From assembly GCA_025934105.1 (NCBI GenBank), contig JAICYS010000007.1, positions 1 through 55,473 on the forward strand: a stretch of DNA of 55,473 bases, in the 5' to 3' direction. The DNA is from Myxococcota bacterium. Lineage in GTDB: Bacteria > Myxococcota_A > Polyangia > Fen-1088. A program made the translations under genes and the position numbers. A model generated the notes under the pieces. The model was not told the DNA's origin. It ran no database searches and was given only the letters and a program-made list of their open reading frames with translations. Every line of letters starts with the position of its first letter. Positions within the stretch are counted from its first letter, which is position 1. Shown piece by piece: positions 18,302 to 26,203 of the stretch.

Positions 18302-20166
18302 CACTGTCCGACGATGCGGCCCTGGACGGCCTGGTACGTGGTGGGGATGTCGGGCAGTCCGTTGCCGTCGACGTCCTGGAATTGGGAGACGTACGCCAAC
18401 AGCGCCTGCCAGTCCTTCACCTCGTCGACCGCGGGGGTGCTCGGATCGTCGATGAAGTTGGTGGTCGGATCGATGACCGTCTTGCAGTCCGCCGCTTTCG
18501 GCACGACCTGCAGCAGGCCCAGCGTCTGCTGCTGGACGAGGCCCAGCAGCCCGGCCACGTAGTTCGTCGAGACCACCTTGTAGCACGTGCCGGTGTCGGT
18601 CGGGTCCAGCGGCACCGGTCCCGAGTCGGTCTGCAGGCTGGCGCCGGTGATGCGCGCGAACGGTGCCTTGGTCATGTCGTACGTGATCGACAGCCCCGAG
18701 ACCTGCAGGAAGAAGTCGTCCGGCACGACGTCGCTGGCCGCGTCGAACTCGAGGCCCGACAAGACGTCCTGCGCGTTCAGGTAATAGGTGACCAGCGGGA
18801 ATCCGGGCTGCTGATCCGGCCCGATGCCGTCGGGCAGCACGCGGAACAGATCGGCGAGCCAGATCACCCCCGTCTGGCCCTTCTGAATGTCCGAGCGGAT
18901 CTGTCCGTTGGCCTCGAACCCCATCACCGCCGGTTCGGTCGGGGTCGCGGCGGTCGCGGCGGCGCGGTACGCGTCCGCGACCAGGTCGCCGGTGGGGCCT
19001 TCCGCGAAGGCGGGCAGCGGCAGGTCGAACGAGGTCTGGGCGACCGGCAGCTTGTAGCTGAGGCCGGTCGCCGCCAGCGCCTGGTCGACCGCGCCGATGT
19101 ACCCGTCGACGGCCGTCTGGGTAGTCGCGTCGCCGGGGATCTGATCGTCGATCGTCTCCAGCGTGTACGTCCCGTCGATCGCGACCGTGGCCGGGGTGCC
19201 CGGCGTCGCCGGCTTGGTGATCGAGAGGGGCAGCTTGCCGAGATACTCGCCGTACTTGCCGGCCGTGACGATCAGTGTGCTGCCGATCTGCTTGGGCTGT
19301 TCCAGCGTCTCGTGGGTGTGGCCGCTGACGATCACGTCGATGCCGGGCACGGCCATGGCCAGATCGGCGTCCTCGCCCGTGCCGTCGCTGTTGATCCCCG
19401 AGTGCGACAGCGCGATGACCAGGTCGACCCGATCCGTCTGGCGCAGCTCGCTGACCATGCGGGCCGCGGCGGTGGCGATGGCCTCGAACGTCAGGGGCGC
19501 GGCCTGCGGCGTGACCGCGGCGGCCTGGCTCCCCAGCAGGCCGAAGATGCCGACCTTCAGGCTGCCGACCGTCTTGACGATCTTCGGTTGAATCACGCCG
19601 CCGTCGGCCAGCGCCTGGAGGCTGTCGTCCCGAGGATCGCTGTCCGAGAAGTTCATGTTGCTGGAGACGATCGGCACCGTCGCGCCGGCGGCCTGGGCGG
19701 CGTTCAGGATGGCGGCCAGCCCGGTGGGACCCCAGTCCAGCTCATGGTTGCCGATGGTGGTGGCGTCGTATCCCAGCGCGTGCATCACCGACAGCTCGGC
19801 CGCCGCCTGCGTCGAGACGATCTCGAACAGCGAGCCCATCATGAAATCGCCGGCGTCCAGCAACAGCACCGGCGTGGTCCCGGCGTCGGTTCGCGCGCTG
19901 GCGATGGCCGTCGCCAGCCGGGCCACGCCGCCGGTGGTCTGGTCGTCGCCGACCGAGGCCGGCGTGTAGTCCGCCTCGGGCGATTTGCCCATGAGGTGCG
20001 AGTGCAGGTCGTTCGTGTGCAGGATGACGAGTTTTTGCGTCGTGGGCGCGGGCGAGCCACCGCCGCCGCCACATCCGGCCACGGCCAACGTGCCGGCCAT
20101 TCCGGCCATCCAGGAAACCCAATTGGAAAACGACGACCGCGAGGGTGCTGCTCGACCGATGCCCAT
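18301..20166 (-). CDS. Lipoprotein 5'-nucleotidase / UDP-sugar hydrolase family
   Basis: A 621-residue exported protein with lipobox VAGCGGGGG. The metallophosphatase domain contains ILHTNDLHSH, LLDAGDFMMGS, IGNHELDWG, SHSGINSDG and IVSGHTHE, the full set of dinuclear metal ligands. The C-terminal 5'-nucleotidase domain (about residues 340-560) carries the GPTGDLVADAYRAA block. It should cleave nucleotides or UDP-sugars outside the inner membrane. An AGGAGGT lies six bases before the ATG at 20166. It opens an operon with the lipase-N-like lipoprotein and the FadL porin, with which it overlaps by ATGA junctions. Confidence 0.92.
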   Translation of the reverse strand: MGIGRAAPSRSSFSNWVSWMAGMAGTLAVAGCGGGGGSPAPTTQKLVILHTNDLHSHLMGKSPEADYTPASVGDDQTTGGVARLATAIASARTDAGTTPVLLLDAGDFMMGSLFEIVSTQAAAELSVMHALGYDATTIGNHELDWGPTGLAAILNAAQAAGATVPIVSSNMNFSDSDPRDDSLQALADGGVIQPKIVKTVGSLKVGIFGLLGSQAAAVTPQAAPLTFEAIATAAARMVSELRQTDRVDLVIALSHSGINSDGTGEDADLAMAVPGIDVIVSGHTHETLEQPKQIGSTLIVTAGKYGEYLGKLPLSITKPATPGTPATVAIDGTYTLETIDDQIPGDATTQTAVDGYIGAVDQALAATGLSYKLPVAQTSFDLPLPAFAEGPTGDLVADAYRAAATAATPTEPAVMGFEANGQIRSDIQKGQTGVIWLADLFRVLPDGIGPDQQPGFPLVTYYLNAQDVLSGLEFDAASDVVPDDFFLQVSGLSITYDMTKAPFARITGASLQTDSGPVPLDPTDTGTCYKVVSTNYVAGLLGLVQQQTLGLLQVVPKAADCKTVIDPTTNFIDDPSTPAVDEVKDWQALLAYVSQFQDVDGNGLPDIPTTYQAVQGRIVGQ

Positions 20167-20409
20167 GGAGACCTCCTGCCGAGACGACGCGACTTCGTGA
20201 CCAGATGAACGTTCGGGCCGGAAAAAATGCCCCGAAAATTCAGCCCGCACGGAGCATCTGCCAAGACGCGCCGCTTGACAAGAACGGCCGGCGCTTGCCA
20301 ATGCCCTCGAAAAAACCGGGGTCGCGGCGGCGAACCCGCGCGATCGGCGGCGTGCCCGATGGTGTGCCGGTCCCCGAGGGCTACCGTGTTTTGAGGGGGA
20401 GGTGGGGGC

Positions 20410-21000
20410 ATGACCAGAGCAGCCATCGCCGCCGCGCTGGTGTTCGCGACCAGCGCGACGACGGCCTCGGCGCAGACGGCGGGACTGGCGCTTGGGCCGG
20501 GAGAGCTGGTGGCTCAGTTGCACCAGACGAACGAGATCGAGATCGCGGCCGGCCAGCTGGCCCAGGCGAAAGGAAATGCGCCGGACGTGAAGGCCTACGG
20601 ACGGATGCTGGAGAGCGACCATCGCGACGCGGACGCCACGCTGGCCGAGTACGCCCAGCACAACAGCCTGTCGCTGGACGACCTGCCGGAAAGACTGAGG
20701 CTGAAGGACCAGGAGGCGCGCGCGCATCTCGATGGCCTGCGCGCGCTCGGCGGGACCGAGTTCGACCGCGCGTTCGTCCAGTTGATGCAGCAGGCGCACG
20801 CCCGCGCCATCGGCACGATCGACGCATCTCGGACGGGGGTCACGGATCCCCAGCTTCAGGACCTGCTGGCGGCGCTGGAGCCGACGCTGCGGGCGCACCG
20901 GCAGATCGCGGAGAACCTGCTGCGCGGACTGCCCGCCGCCTCGGTCACGACAAGTGGCGCACCTTGTCCGGGTTGCGCACGGCGTACAGCGCCACGATGA
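20410..21000 (+). CDS. DUF4142 domain protein, exported
   Basis: A 196-residue product with signal peptide (cleavage near ASA-Q at about residue 21) and a mostly helical DUF4142 domain. Typical features are a first helix with HQTNEIEIAAGQLAQAKG, then DVKAYGRMLESDHRDAD, and later EFDRAFVQLMQQAHARAI. Two conserved His-containing helices resemble ferritin-like bundles. Function is unknown. GGGGGAGG precedes the ATG. The last 56 bases overlap the 3' end of the ECF41 sigma gene on the opposite strand, so the Cys-containing tail may be an artefact of a lost earlier stop. Confidence 0.8.
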   Translation: MTRAAIAAALVFATSATTASAQTAGLALGPGELVAQLHQTNEIEIAAGQLAQAKGNAPDVKAYGRMLESDHRDADATLAEYAQHNSLSLDDLPERLRLKDQEARAHLDGLRALGGTEFDRAFVQLMQQAHARAIGTIDASRTGVTDPQLQDLLAALEPTLRAHRQIAENLLRGLPAASVTTSGAPCPGCARRTAPR

Positions 21001-21805
21001 GCCCGCCCGCCACGTCGAAGGCCAGCGTCTCGGTGCCGTCGGCCGTCTCGAAGATGAACCCCGGTATCCCGTTCAGCGTCACGGCCTCGGCCCGACGGGC
21101 CGAGAACGCGCCGCTGCTCTTCTTGCGCAGCCCCTCGTAGAACCGGCGGATGCGATCCCGGCCGACGATCGGTTTCAGCGCGGCCGCCCGCTTGCCGCCG
21201 CCGTCGGAGTAGAGCACGGCGTCGTCGGCCAGCAGGCGCGCCAGGCCGTCGACGTCGCCGGTCGCCGCGGCCGCGACGAAGGCGTCGGCCAGCTTGCGCG
21301 CGTCGTTGTCGTTGAGTGCGTAGCGCGACCGGTCCTGGCGGATGTTCTCGCGCGCGCGGGCGGCCAGTTGCCGGCAAGCCGCTTCGTTGCGTTCGATCGC
21401 CTCGCCGACCGCGGCGTAGTCCATGTCGAAGACGTCGTGCAACAGGAACGCCGCCCGTTCCAGCGGAGACAGCCGCTCCAGCGCCAGCAGCAGCGCCACC
21501 GACAGGTCGTCGGCCAGGTTCTGCGCCGGCTCGGCCACCACCGGCTCGGGCAGCCACATCCCCACGTACGTCTCGCGCCGGTGGGTGGCCGACTTCATGC
21601 GATCGAGGCAGAGCCGCGAGACCACCCGGGCCAGGTACGCCCGCGGCTCGGCGACGCCGGCGCGGTCGACCTCGCGCCAGCGCAGAAACGCGTCCTGGAC
21701 CACGTCCTCGGCCTCGGCGACCGAGCCCAGCATGCGGTAGGCGAGGCCGCCCAGAAACGCGCGGTGCCGCTCGAAGTCCGCCAGGTCACCGACGGCCGCG
21801 GTCAT
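20945..21805 (-). CDS. ECF41-type RNA polymerase sigma factor (SigJ-like)
   Basis: The 286-residue product has sigma region 2 (about residues 8-75, AYRMLGSVAEAEDVVQDAFLRW), a linker with WLPEP, region 4 (LSPLERAAFLLHDVFDMDYAAVGEAI), and a C-terminal SnoaL-like domain. That domain contains the DGGGK motif and ends near NPDK. WLPEP, DGGGK and NPDK are the three signatures of the ECF41 group, whose C-terminal domain tunes sigma activity instead of a separate anti-sigma factor. The ATG overlaps the stop of the upstream CxxC protein gene (ATGA). The pair is typical for ECF41 loci. Confidence 0.93.
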   Translation of the reverse strand: MTAAVGDLADFERHRAFLGGLAYRMLGSVAEAEDVVQDAFLRWREVDRAGVAEPRAYLARVVSRLCLDRMKSATHRRETYVGMWLPEPVVAEPAQNLADDLSVALLLALERLSPLERAAFLLHDVFDMDYAAVGEAIERNEAACRQLAARARENIRQDRSRYALNDNDARKLADAFVAAAATGDVDGLARLLADDAVLYSDGGGKRAAALKPIVGRDRIRRFYEGLRKKSSGAFSARRAEAVTLNGIPGFIFETADGTETLAFDVAGGLIVALYAVRNPDKVRHLS

Positions 21806-22359
21806 ACCAGGCCCGCCGCCAGCCGGCGCGCCGGCGCCACCGCCTGTCCGGCCACCACCACGCGCGTGCAGGCCTGGCCGTGCCCCATCGCGTATTTCAG
21901 CGTCGGGTAGAGCTGCGCGGCCATCACCGCGTAGGTGAGCGACAGGACCGCGCGCGGCCCCCACCGCCGCACGACCTCGGCGCGAATCGGGTCGACCGCC
22001 GGGTCTCGCGCCAGCAGCGCCCGCGCGAACCGCGCCGCCAGCGCCGCGTCCGCCGGCATGGCCGCGTCGTCGCCGCGGAGGATCGCCGCCACGGTTTCGG
22101 CCGAAATGCCGCCGGCCAGCGCGAACCCGACGCCCAGCTGCGTGCAGGGACCGCAGTCCGCGGCCACCGACGAGGTGAGCCCGGCGCCGGCGTAGGCCTG
22201 GTACGGAACGTCCCTGCGGTAGGTGGACAGCTTGGTCGCCCGCGCGAACTTGAAGAACGCCAGCGGATCGGTCTCCAGCAACTCGTGCATGTACGAGCCA
22301 TCGTACCCGTGCGTCCGTTCGAAGGCGCGCAGCTTCCGGTGAATGAACCACTTCAGCAT
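21802..22359 (-). CDS. Carboxymuconolactone decarboxylase/AhpD-like protein, ECF41 partner
   Basis: A 185-residue helical protein with the CxxC motif in AADCGPCTQLGV, near residue 68, as in AhpD/CMD-like alkylhydroperoxidase proteins. ECF41 sigma genes are usually linked to one carboxymuconolactone decarboxylase, oxidoreductase or epimerase gene, and this fits. A GAGGAGGGTCCG ribosome binding site precedes the ATG at 22359. It is the first gene of the operon, directly behind the ECF41-type promoter, so it is probably the main target of the sigma factor. Substrate unknown; a redox role at the CxxC is inferred. Confidence 0.85.
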   Translation of the reverse strand: MLKWFIHRKLRAFERTHGYDGSYMHELLETDPLAFFKFARATKLSTYRRDVPYQAYAGAGLTSSVAADCGPCTQLGVGFALAGGISAETVAAILRGDDAAMPADAALAARFARALLARDPAVDPIRAEVVRRWGPRAVLSLTYAVMAAQLYPTLKYAMGHGQACTRVVVAGQAVAPARRLAAGLV

Positions 22360-22380
22360 CGGACCCTCCTCGCCACGGGA

Positions 22381-22407
22381 GACGACGTAGGGGGATCCGC
22401 TGTGACA
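22381..22407 (-). promoter_or_regulatory. ECF41-type promoter
   Basis: On the minus strand TGTCACA (22407-22401) is followed after exactly 16 bases by CGTC (22384-22381). This equals the published ECF41 promoter consensus. It lies about 20 bases before the start codon of the CMD-like gene, so it should drive the two-gene operon including the sigma factor itself. Confidence 0.85.
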
Positions 22408-22486
22408 TCGGGTCCGAAATCCGCGCCGGCGCGCGGCGAAAAGCTGCTTTGCGCATCGTGCATCCGACCGCCAACTTCAAAAGCCG

Positions 22487-22936
22487 ATGGACTCAAAAGC
22501 GTTGACCCGAAAAGATTTCCTGACCCTCACCGTGACCCTGCTGGGCGGCGCCGCGGCGGCAGGCGCCTGTTCCAGCTCGACTTACGGAGGCGGCACCGGC
22601 GGCACCAGCGGCGGCGCGACGGGCTCCGGCGGCGCGACGGGCACCGGCGGAACGGCGGGCGCGGGACCGACCGCCACCGGCTGCACGGATCCGCTGCCGG
22701 AGATGCAGGTCGCCGATTCGACCGGGCACGTCCACACCGTGACCGTCCCGGCCGCCGACCTGGACGCCGCCGCGGATCAAACCATCAACACCAGCGTCAC
22801 CTTCGGACACATGCACGCCATCACGCTGGCGGCGGCGGACCTGGCGACGTTGAAGGGCGGCGGTTCCGTCACGGTCACGTCGACCGAGGCCGGCACGCCC
22901 GCGCACCTGCACATGTACAGCATCAGCTGCACGTAG
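22487..22936 (+). CDS. Putative lipoprotein with three HxH motifs
   Basis: A 149-residue protein. The N terminus TRKDFLTLTVTLLGG resembles a Tat signal with one Arg replaced by Lys, and a Cys near residue 28 (AGACSSS) could be lipidated. A Gly/Thr/Ser linker (about residues 32-62) follows. The C-terminal 85 residues contain TGHVHTV, FGHMHAI and AHLHMYS, three His-x-His pairs in similar beta-strand contexts, and two Cys (CTDP and the last SISC). The repeated HxH pattern suggests metal binding. It is divergent from the ECF41 operon with about 125 bases between. No family recognised. Confidence 0.65.
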   Translation: MDSKALTRKDFLTLTVTLLGGAAAAGACSSSTYGGGTGGTSGGATGSGGATGTGGTAGAGPTATGCTDPLPEMQVADSTGHVHTVTVPAADLDAAADQTINTSVTFGHMHAITLAAADLATLKGGGSVTVTSTEAGTPAHLHMYSISCT

Positions 22937-23250
22937 CGCGTGCCCCCGGCGCGCCTTCCATGGCGCGCCCGCCCGGTCGTGGGCCCGGAGGCGCGAGGCA
23001 GCGGCCGGCCGGATCGCGCCCGGGATCCACGAGGTCGGGCGACGGGGCCCGCTGGCCGCGCCCCCTGGAGGTGACGCGTCGCCGGCGCGCGCCGTCTGAG
23101 TGCCCGGGCGCGCCGGACCTCGGATTTCTGAGGTGCTGCGTCGGAGTTTCGCGCGGGCCGGCGCGCGGGCGGCTCCGGGACGCCTGGCCTCGCGGTCGGC
23201 CCGAAGTTTGCTGACGGCTCCTTCCGGACCGCGTTCGGAATGGAGGACTC
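22937..23250. other. Intergenic stretch of 314 bp
   Basis: No gene is supported here. The only structure I see is an 18-bp inverted repeat at 23117-23134 (ACCTCGGA and TCTGAGGT, seven of eight positions pairing around TT). It could be an operator or weak stem-loop before the next lipoprotein gene. A GGAGGA ribosome binding site for that gene lies at the right end. Confidence 0.4.
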
Positions 23251-24540
23251 ATGCGCTGTCACCAGATGCTCTGCCACGCCACCTTTCGAAACCTTTCCGT
23301 TTTGGTCGGAGTGCCGCTTGTCGCGCTGCTCGGTTGCGGCGAGGGGCTGACGGGCGGCGACGACGTCCAGCAGGTCGCCGGCGACGTCAGCGCGCTGGGC
23401 GCGCCGCCCGACGCGGCTTCGACCATCGCCTTCCAGACGTTCACCGACGACGTCGGCCAGCAGGCGGCCAGCAGGACCCGGACGCTGATCCGCAGCGCGC
23501 GCGGGTACCAGTCGTTCTTCGGGCACGCGCCGCCCGCGGCGGTCGACTTTTCCCGCGAGTGGGTGATGTTCTACGCGGCCGGCACCGAGCCGACCGGCGG
23601 TTACCAGGCCAGCTTCCTGTTCTTGCTGCGCAGCGGCCCGAGCTTGGTGGCCATCACGCAGCTCGTCTCCCCGGGGCCGCTGTGCGTGGTCGACGACCGG
23701 GTCACGACGCCATACGCGCTGATCAAGTTCCCGGCCCAGCCCGGCGCGTCGGCGCAGTTCTACAAGAACGACATCGTCACGGATTGCCCGGGCGACCCGT
23801 GCGCCAGCGTCAAGTGCGCCGGCCGGTCGCACTGTGAGGCGGGCCAGTGCGTGGTCTCCTGTGGCGGGCTGTTGGGCGGCCCGTGCCCCGGCGCGGGAAC
23901 GTGTGTCGACGACCCGCACGACAAGTGCGACCCGGCGGCGGGCGCCGCCGACTGCCCCGGCATCTGTTCGTGCGTGCAGACCCAGCTCTGCACCACCGAC
24001 AGCACGTTCAACAGCGACCCGGCGGTCTGCGCCTGCGTGCCGGCTTGCGGGCCGGTGTGCGCCATCTATTGCCCGTACGGGAACGTCGTCGACGCCAGCG
24101 GCTGCCCGACCTGCGCGTGCAACCCGCCGCCCACCGACCCCTGCGCCAGCGTCAAGTGCGCCGCCGGCTCGCACTGCGAGGCGGGCCAATGCGTGGTCTC
24201 CTGTGGCGGGCTGTTGGGCGGCCCGTGCCCGGGCGCGGGAACGTGCGTGGACGACCCCAACGACAAGTGCGACCCGGCGGCGGGCGGCGCCGACTGCCCG
24301 GGCATCTGCACCTGCGTCGACAACGTGCTCTGCACCGTCGGCAGCAAGTTCGACGGTTCGCCGTCGGTGTGCGCCTGCGTTCCGGTCACGGCCGACCCGT
24401 GCCCGCCCGACAAGTGCCCGACGCCGGCTCCCGCCAGCCCGACGATGATCTGCGCCGACGGCAGCACGGCGGGCCCGACCTGCGCGCCCGACGCCGACGG
24501 GCTGTGCGCCTGGACCGTCACGAAGTGTGCGGCGCCGTAG
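23251..24540 (+). CDS. Lipoprotein with PrcB-like domain and two Cys-rich repeats
   Basis: A 429-residue protein with a signal peptide ending in lipobox LLGCG. A domain at about residues 75-175 contains EWVMFYAAGTEPTGGY and resembles the PrcB C-terminal domain of spirochaete protease complexes. Behind it, two Cys-rich units begin at residues 182 and 296 with DPCASVKC and share long identical stretches, including GGLLGGPCPGAGTCVDD; the period is 114 residues (342 bp). A further Cys-containing stretch ends the protein. GGAGGACTC precedes the ATG. Role unknown; surface-exposed protease inhibition or binding is possible. Confidence 0.75.
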   Translation: MRCHQMLCHATFRNLSVLVGVPLVALLGCGEGLTGGDDVQQVAGDVSALGAPPDAASTIAFQTFTDDVGQQAASRTRTLIRSARGYQSFFGHAPPAAVDFSREWVMFYAAGTEPTGGYQASFLFLLRSGPSLVAITQLVSPGPLCVVDDRVTTPYALIKFPAQPGASAQFYKNDIVTDCPGDPCASVKCAGRSHCEAGQCVVSCGGLLGGPCPGAGTCVDDPHDKCDPAAGAADCPGICSCVQTQLCTTDSTFNSDPAVCACVPACGPVCAIYCPYGNVVDASGCPTCACNPPPTDPCASVKCAAGSHCEAGQCVVSCGGLLGGPCPGAGTCVDDPNDKCDPAAGGADCPGICTCVDNVLCTVGSKFDGSPSVCACVPVTADPCPPDKCPTPAPASPTMICADGSTAGPTCAPDADGLCAWTVTKCAAP

Positions 24541-24626
24541 TCTCCGCGCGAATGAGCGGAGGCGTTTGCGCCTGGACCATCACGAAGTGTGCGGCGCCGT
24601 AGTCTCCGCCCGGATGAGCGGAGGCG
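24505..24626 (+). repeat. Tandem duplication of gene end and stem-loop
   Basis: Bases 24505-24564 (last codons of the Cys-rich lipoprotein gene, its TAG stop and the following hairpin) are repeated at 24567-24626 with only a few mismatches, period 62. Each copy contains a CTCCGC/GCGGAG stem (24542-24561 and 24604-24623). No T-run follows, so termination by these stems alone is uncertain. Confidence 0.85.
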
Positions 24627-24714
24627 GCGGCGTCCGGGCGGCGGCTCGGGTCCGGATTCGTCAGCCCGGGACTCGCGCCGCTCCGGCGCCGGCGCGCAGT
24701 GCTAAAACAGGCGC

Positions 24715-24936
24715 ATGGGACACAGGCGGCGGCGCCGGCGTGCCGGCAAGAGCAGCGGGGGAGCTCTGAGCTCGTTGCGCGGCGGGTTTCGGTCCATGGC
24801 GCACGGTGTCGCCGGGCAGCGGCCGGCCCGTCCCGTGTCGCGGGGCCGCCGCATTGCCGGCAACGTGCTCACCGCGCTGCTGGTGCTGGCCGCGCTGGTG
24901 CTGCTGCTGCGCCGGTTCGGCCTCCTGCGCCGCTGA
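24715..24936 (+). CDS. Small basic membrane protein
   Basis: A 73-residue product with a very Arg-rich N-terminal half (MGHRRRRRRAG and later SRGRRI) and a single C-terminal hydrophobic segment (about residues 48-66, LTALLVLAALVLLL) capped by basic residues. It predicts one membrane span. No family recognised. An ACAGG lies just upstream of the ATG. Arg-rich frames arise easily in this G+C content, so the call rests on the well-formed membrane segment. Confidence 0.4.
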   Translation: MGHRRRRRRAGKSSGGALSSLRGGFRSMAHGVAGQRPARPVSRGRRIAGNVLTALLVLAALVLLLRRFGLLRR

Positions 24937-24941
24937 GGGCG

Positions 24942-25763
24942 TCAGCAGGCTGGGCACTGGCAGACGGCCGTGGTGGCGGCGGGGTCCACGCACTCGAAGG
25001 CGCCCGTGCAGGCGCCCAGGCAGCCGCAGGTGGGCGCGGCGCCGCAGCCCGCCGGCACGCTGACGCAGTGGTGGGTCGGCCCGCCCTGGAGCTGGTCGGT
25101 CACGCACGCCAGTCCCGCGCTGGTGCAGGCGTCGCACGAGGTGACGTCCGAGCATTGCGAGGCCGCCAGACAGCCGCCCGTGTAGCAGGTGCCGCTCACC
25201 GCCGGCAGCGACCCCGCTGCGCAGGCCGGCGCGGCGACGGTGCAGGCCACGCGCGCGGCATTGCAGCTCACGTTCAGCACGCAACGCCCGGCCACGCAGC
25301 TCACGTCGGCGGCGGTCAGCTTCTGCGCCGCGCATTGAGAGGCGAAGCAGGCGAGGTTGCAGGTGGCGACCGGTTCGTCCTTCGGGACCGCCGCGCACGA
25401 GCAGCAATCGTCGTGGAGGACGCAGTCGGACGGTTGCGCGCACTCCGCCGGCGAACCCGAGCCGGCGCTGCCGCCCGCGCCCCCCTTGCCGCCCGCGCCC
25501 TTGTGGCCAGCCGAGCCGCCGGCTCCGTCACCGCCGTGCCCGGCGGCCCCCTCGTGGCCGGCTGACCCATGGCCGCCGGTGGCGTGCCCGCCGGCGCCCA
25601 GCCCGCCCGTTCCAGCTTCACCCGCCGCGCCGCCGGACGCGCCTGTCGCGCCGCCCGACGCGGGCGCGCCGCCGGTCCCGTCGGTCGTGGCCGTGACCGA
25701 GCCGCACCCGAGCGCCCAGGCCAGGAGCACGGCCGGGGCCACCGACAGCCAGCGTCTCTGCAT
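24942..25763 (-). CDS. Gly-rich-linker, Cys-rich putative lipoprotein
   Basis: A 273-residue product with a signal sequence ending near ALGCGS, where the Cys could be lipidated. A long Gly/Ala/His linker (about residues 28-105) follows, then a domain with about 24 Cys in repeated C-x(4-8)-C spacings, including DDCCSC and CDACTSAG. The ATG at 25763 is chosen because it starts the signal peptide; the longer frame adds 18 unrelated residues that would overlap the ArsR promoter region. The Cys-rich part suggests a disulfide-stabilised surface domain. The neighbouring lipoprotein genes share the linker style but not the Cys domain. Confidence 0.7.
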   Translation of the reverse strand: MQRRWLSVAPAVLLAWALGCGSVTATTDGTGGAPASGGATGASGGAAGEAGTGGLGAGGHATGGHGSAGHEGAAGHGGDGAGGSAGHKGAGGKGGAGGSAGSGSPAECAQPSDCVLHDDCCSCAAVPKDEPVATCNLACFASQCAAQKLTAADVSCVAGRCVLNVSCNAARVACTVAAPACAAGSLPAVSGTCYTGGCLAASQCSDVTSCDACTSAGLACVTDQLQGGPTHHCVSVPAGCGAAPTCGCLGACTGAFECVDPAATTAVCQCPAC

Positions 25764-25806
25764 GTCGCCATTGTGCCAGCAACTCCGGCGGGCAGGCGGA
25801 AGACGG

Positions 25807-25836
25807 TTGACAGGCAAGTGATTGCTTGCATATTAA
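25807..25836 (+). promoter_or_regulatory. Sigma-70-type promoter of arsR-like gene
   Basis: A perfect -35 TTGACA at 25807-25812 is followed after 18 bases by TATTAA at 25831-25836, an unusually A+T-rich hexamer for this DNA. The start codon ATG lies at 25844, so transcription starting about seven bases beyond the -10 box would begin at or next to the ATG, giving a leaderless mRNA. Confidence 0.7.
25814..25829. promoter_or_regulatory. Putative operator in promoter spacer
   Basis: GCAAG at 25814-25818 and CTTGC at 25825-25829 form an inverted repeat separated by six bases, placed between the -35 and -10 boxes. A repressor bound here would block RNA polymerase, which fits autoregulation by the ArsR-family protein encoded just downstream. 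Confidence 0.5.
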
Positions 25837-25843
25837 TCTGGCC

Positions 25844-26179
25844 ATGAGCGATGCGGACCTGCTGTTCAAGGCGCTGGCCGACGCCGGCCGGCGGAAGCTG
25901 CTGGATCGCCTGCACGCCCATGACGGCCAGACGCTGACCCAGCTTTGCCAGCACCTGGACATGACCCGGCAGGGCGTGACGCAACACCTGGCCGTGCTGG
26001 AGGCGGCGAACCTGGTGGCCGTCCAGCGGCGCGGCCGCGAGAAGCTGCACTTTCTCAACCCCGTTCCGCTGCAGGAGATCTACGACCGCTGGATCCGCAA
26101 GTTCGAGCGGCCGCGTCTCAAGGCGCTGCGCGCTCTCAAACACCGTCTGGAAGAGGACGACGGCGGCAGCGACCGCTGA
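25844..26179 (+). CDS. ArsR-family transcriptional regulator
   Basis: A 111-residue winged-helix protein with the family layout: LFKALADAGRRKLLDRLH, then recognition helix MTRQGVTQHLAVLEAANLV, then wing RRGREKLHFLNPVPLQEIYDRW. There is no metal-binding Cys motif such as ELCVCDL, so it is of the non-metal type often paired with SRPBCC proteins. I choose the ATG at 25844; the frame could open upstream at 25826, but that lies inside the promoter. The SRPBCC gene follows 24 bases downstream and is probably co-transcribed. Confidence 0.88.
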   Translation: MSDADLLFKALADAGRRKLLDRLHAHDGQTLTQLCQHLDMTRQGVTQHLAVLEAANLVAVQRRGREKLHFLNPVPLQEIYDRWIRKFERPRLKALRALKHRLEEDDGGSDR

Positions 26180-26203
26180 ATCAACCCGAACGAGGAGAAC
26201 GAC

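Noticed and set aside
20275..20280. TTGACA before the DUF4142 gene as a promoter
   Set aside because: No acceptable -10 box lies 16-19 bases downstream.
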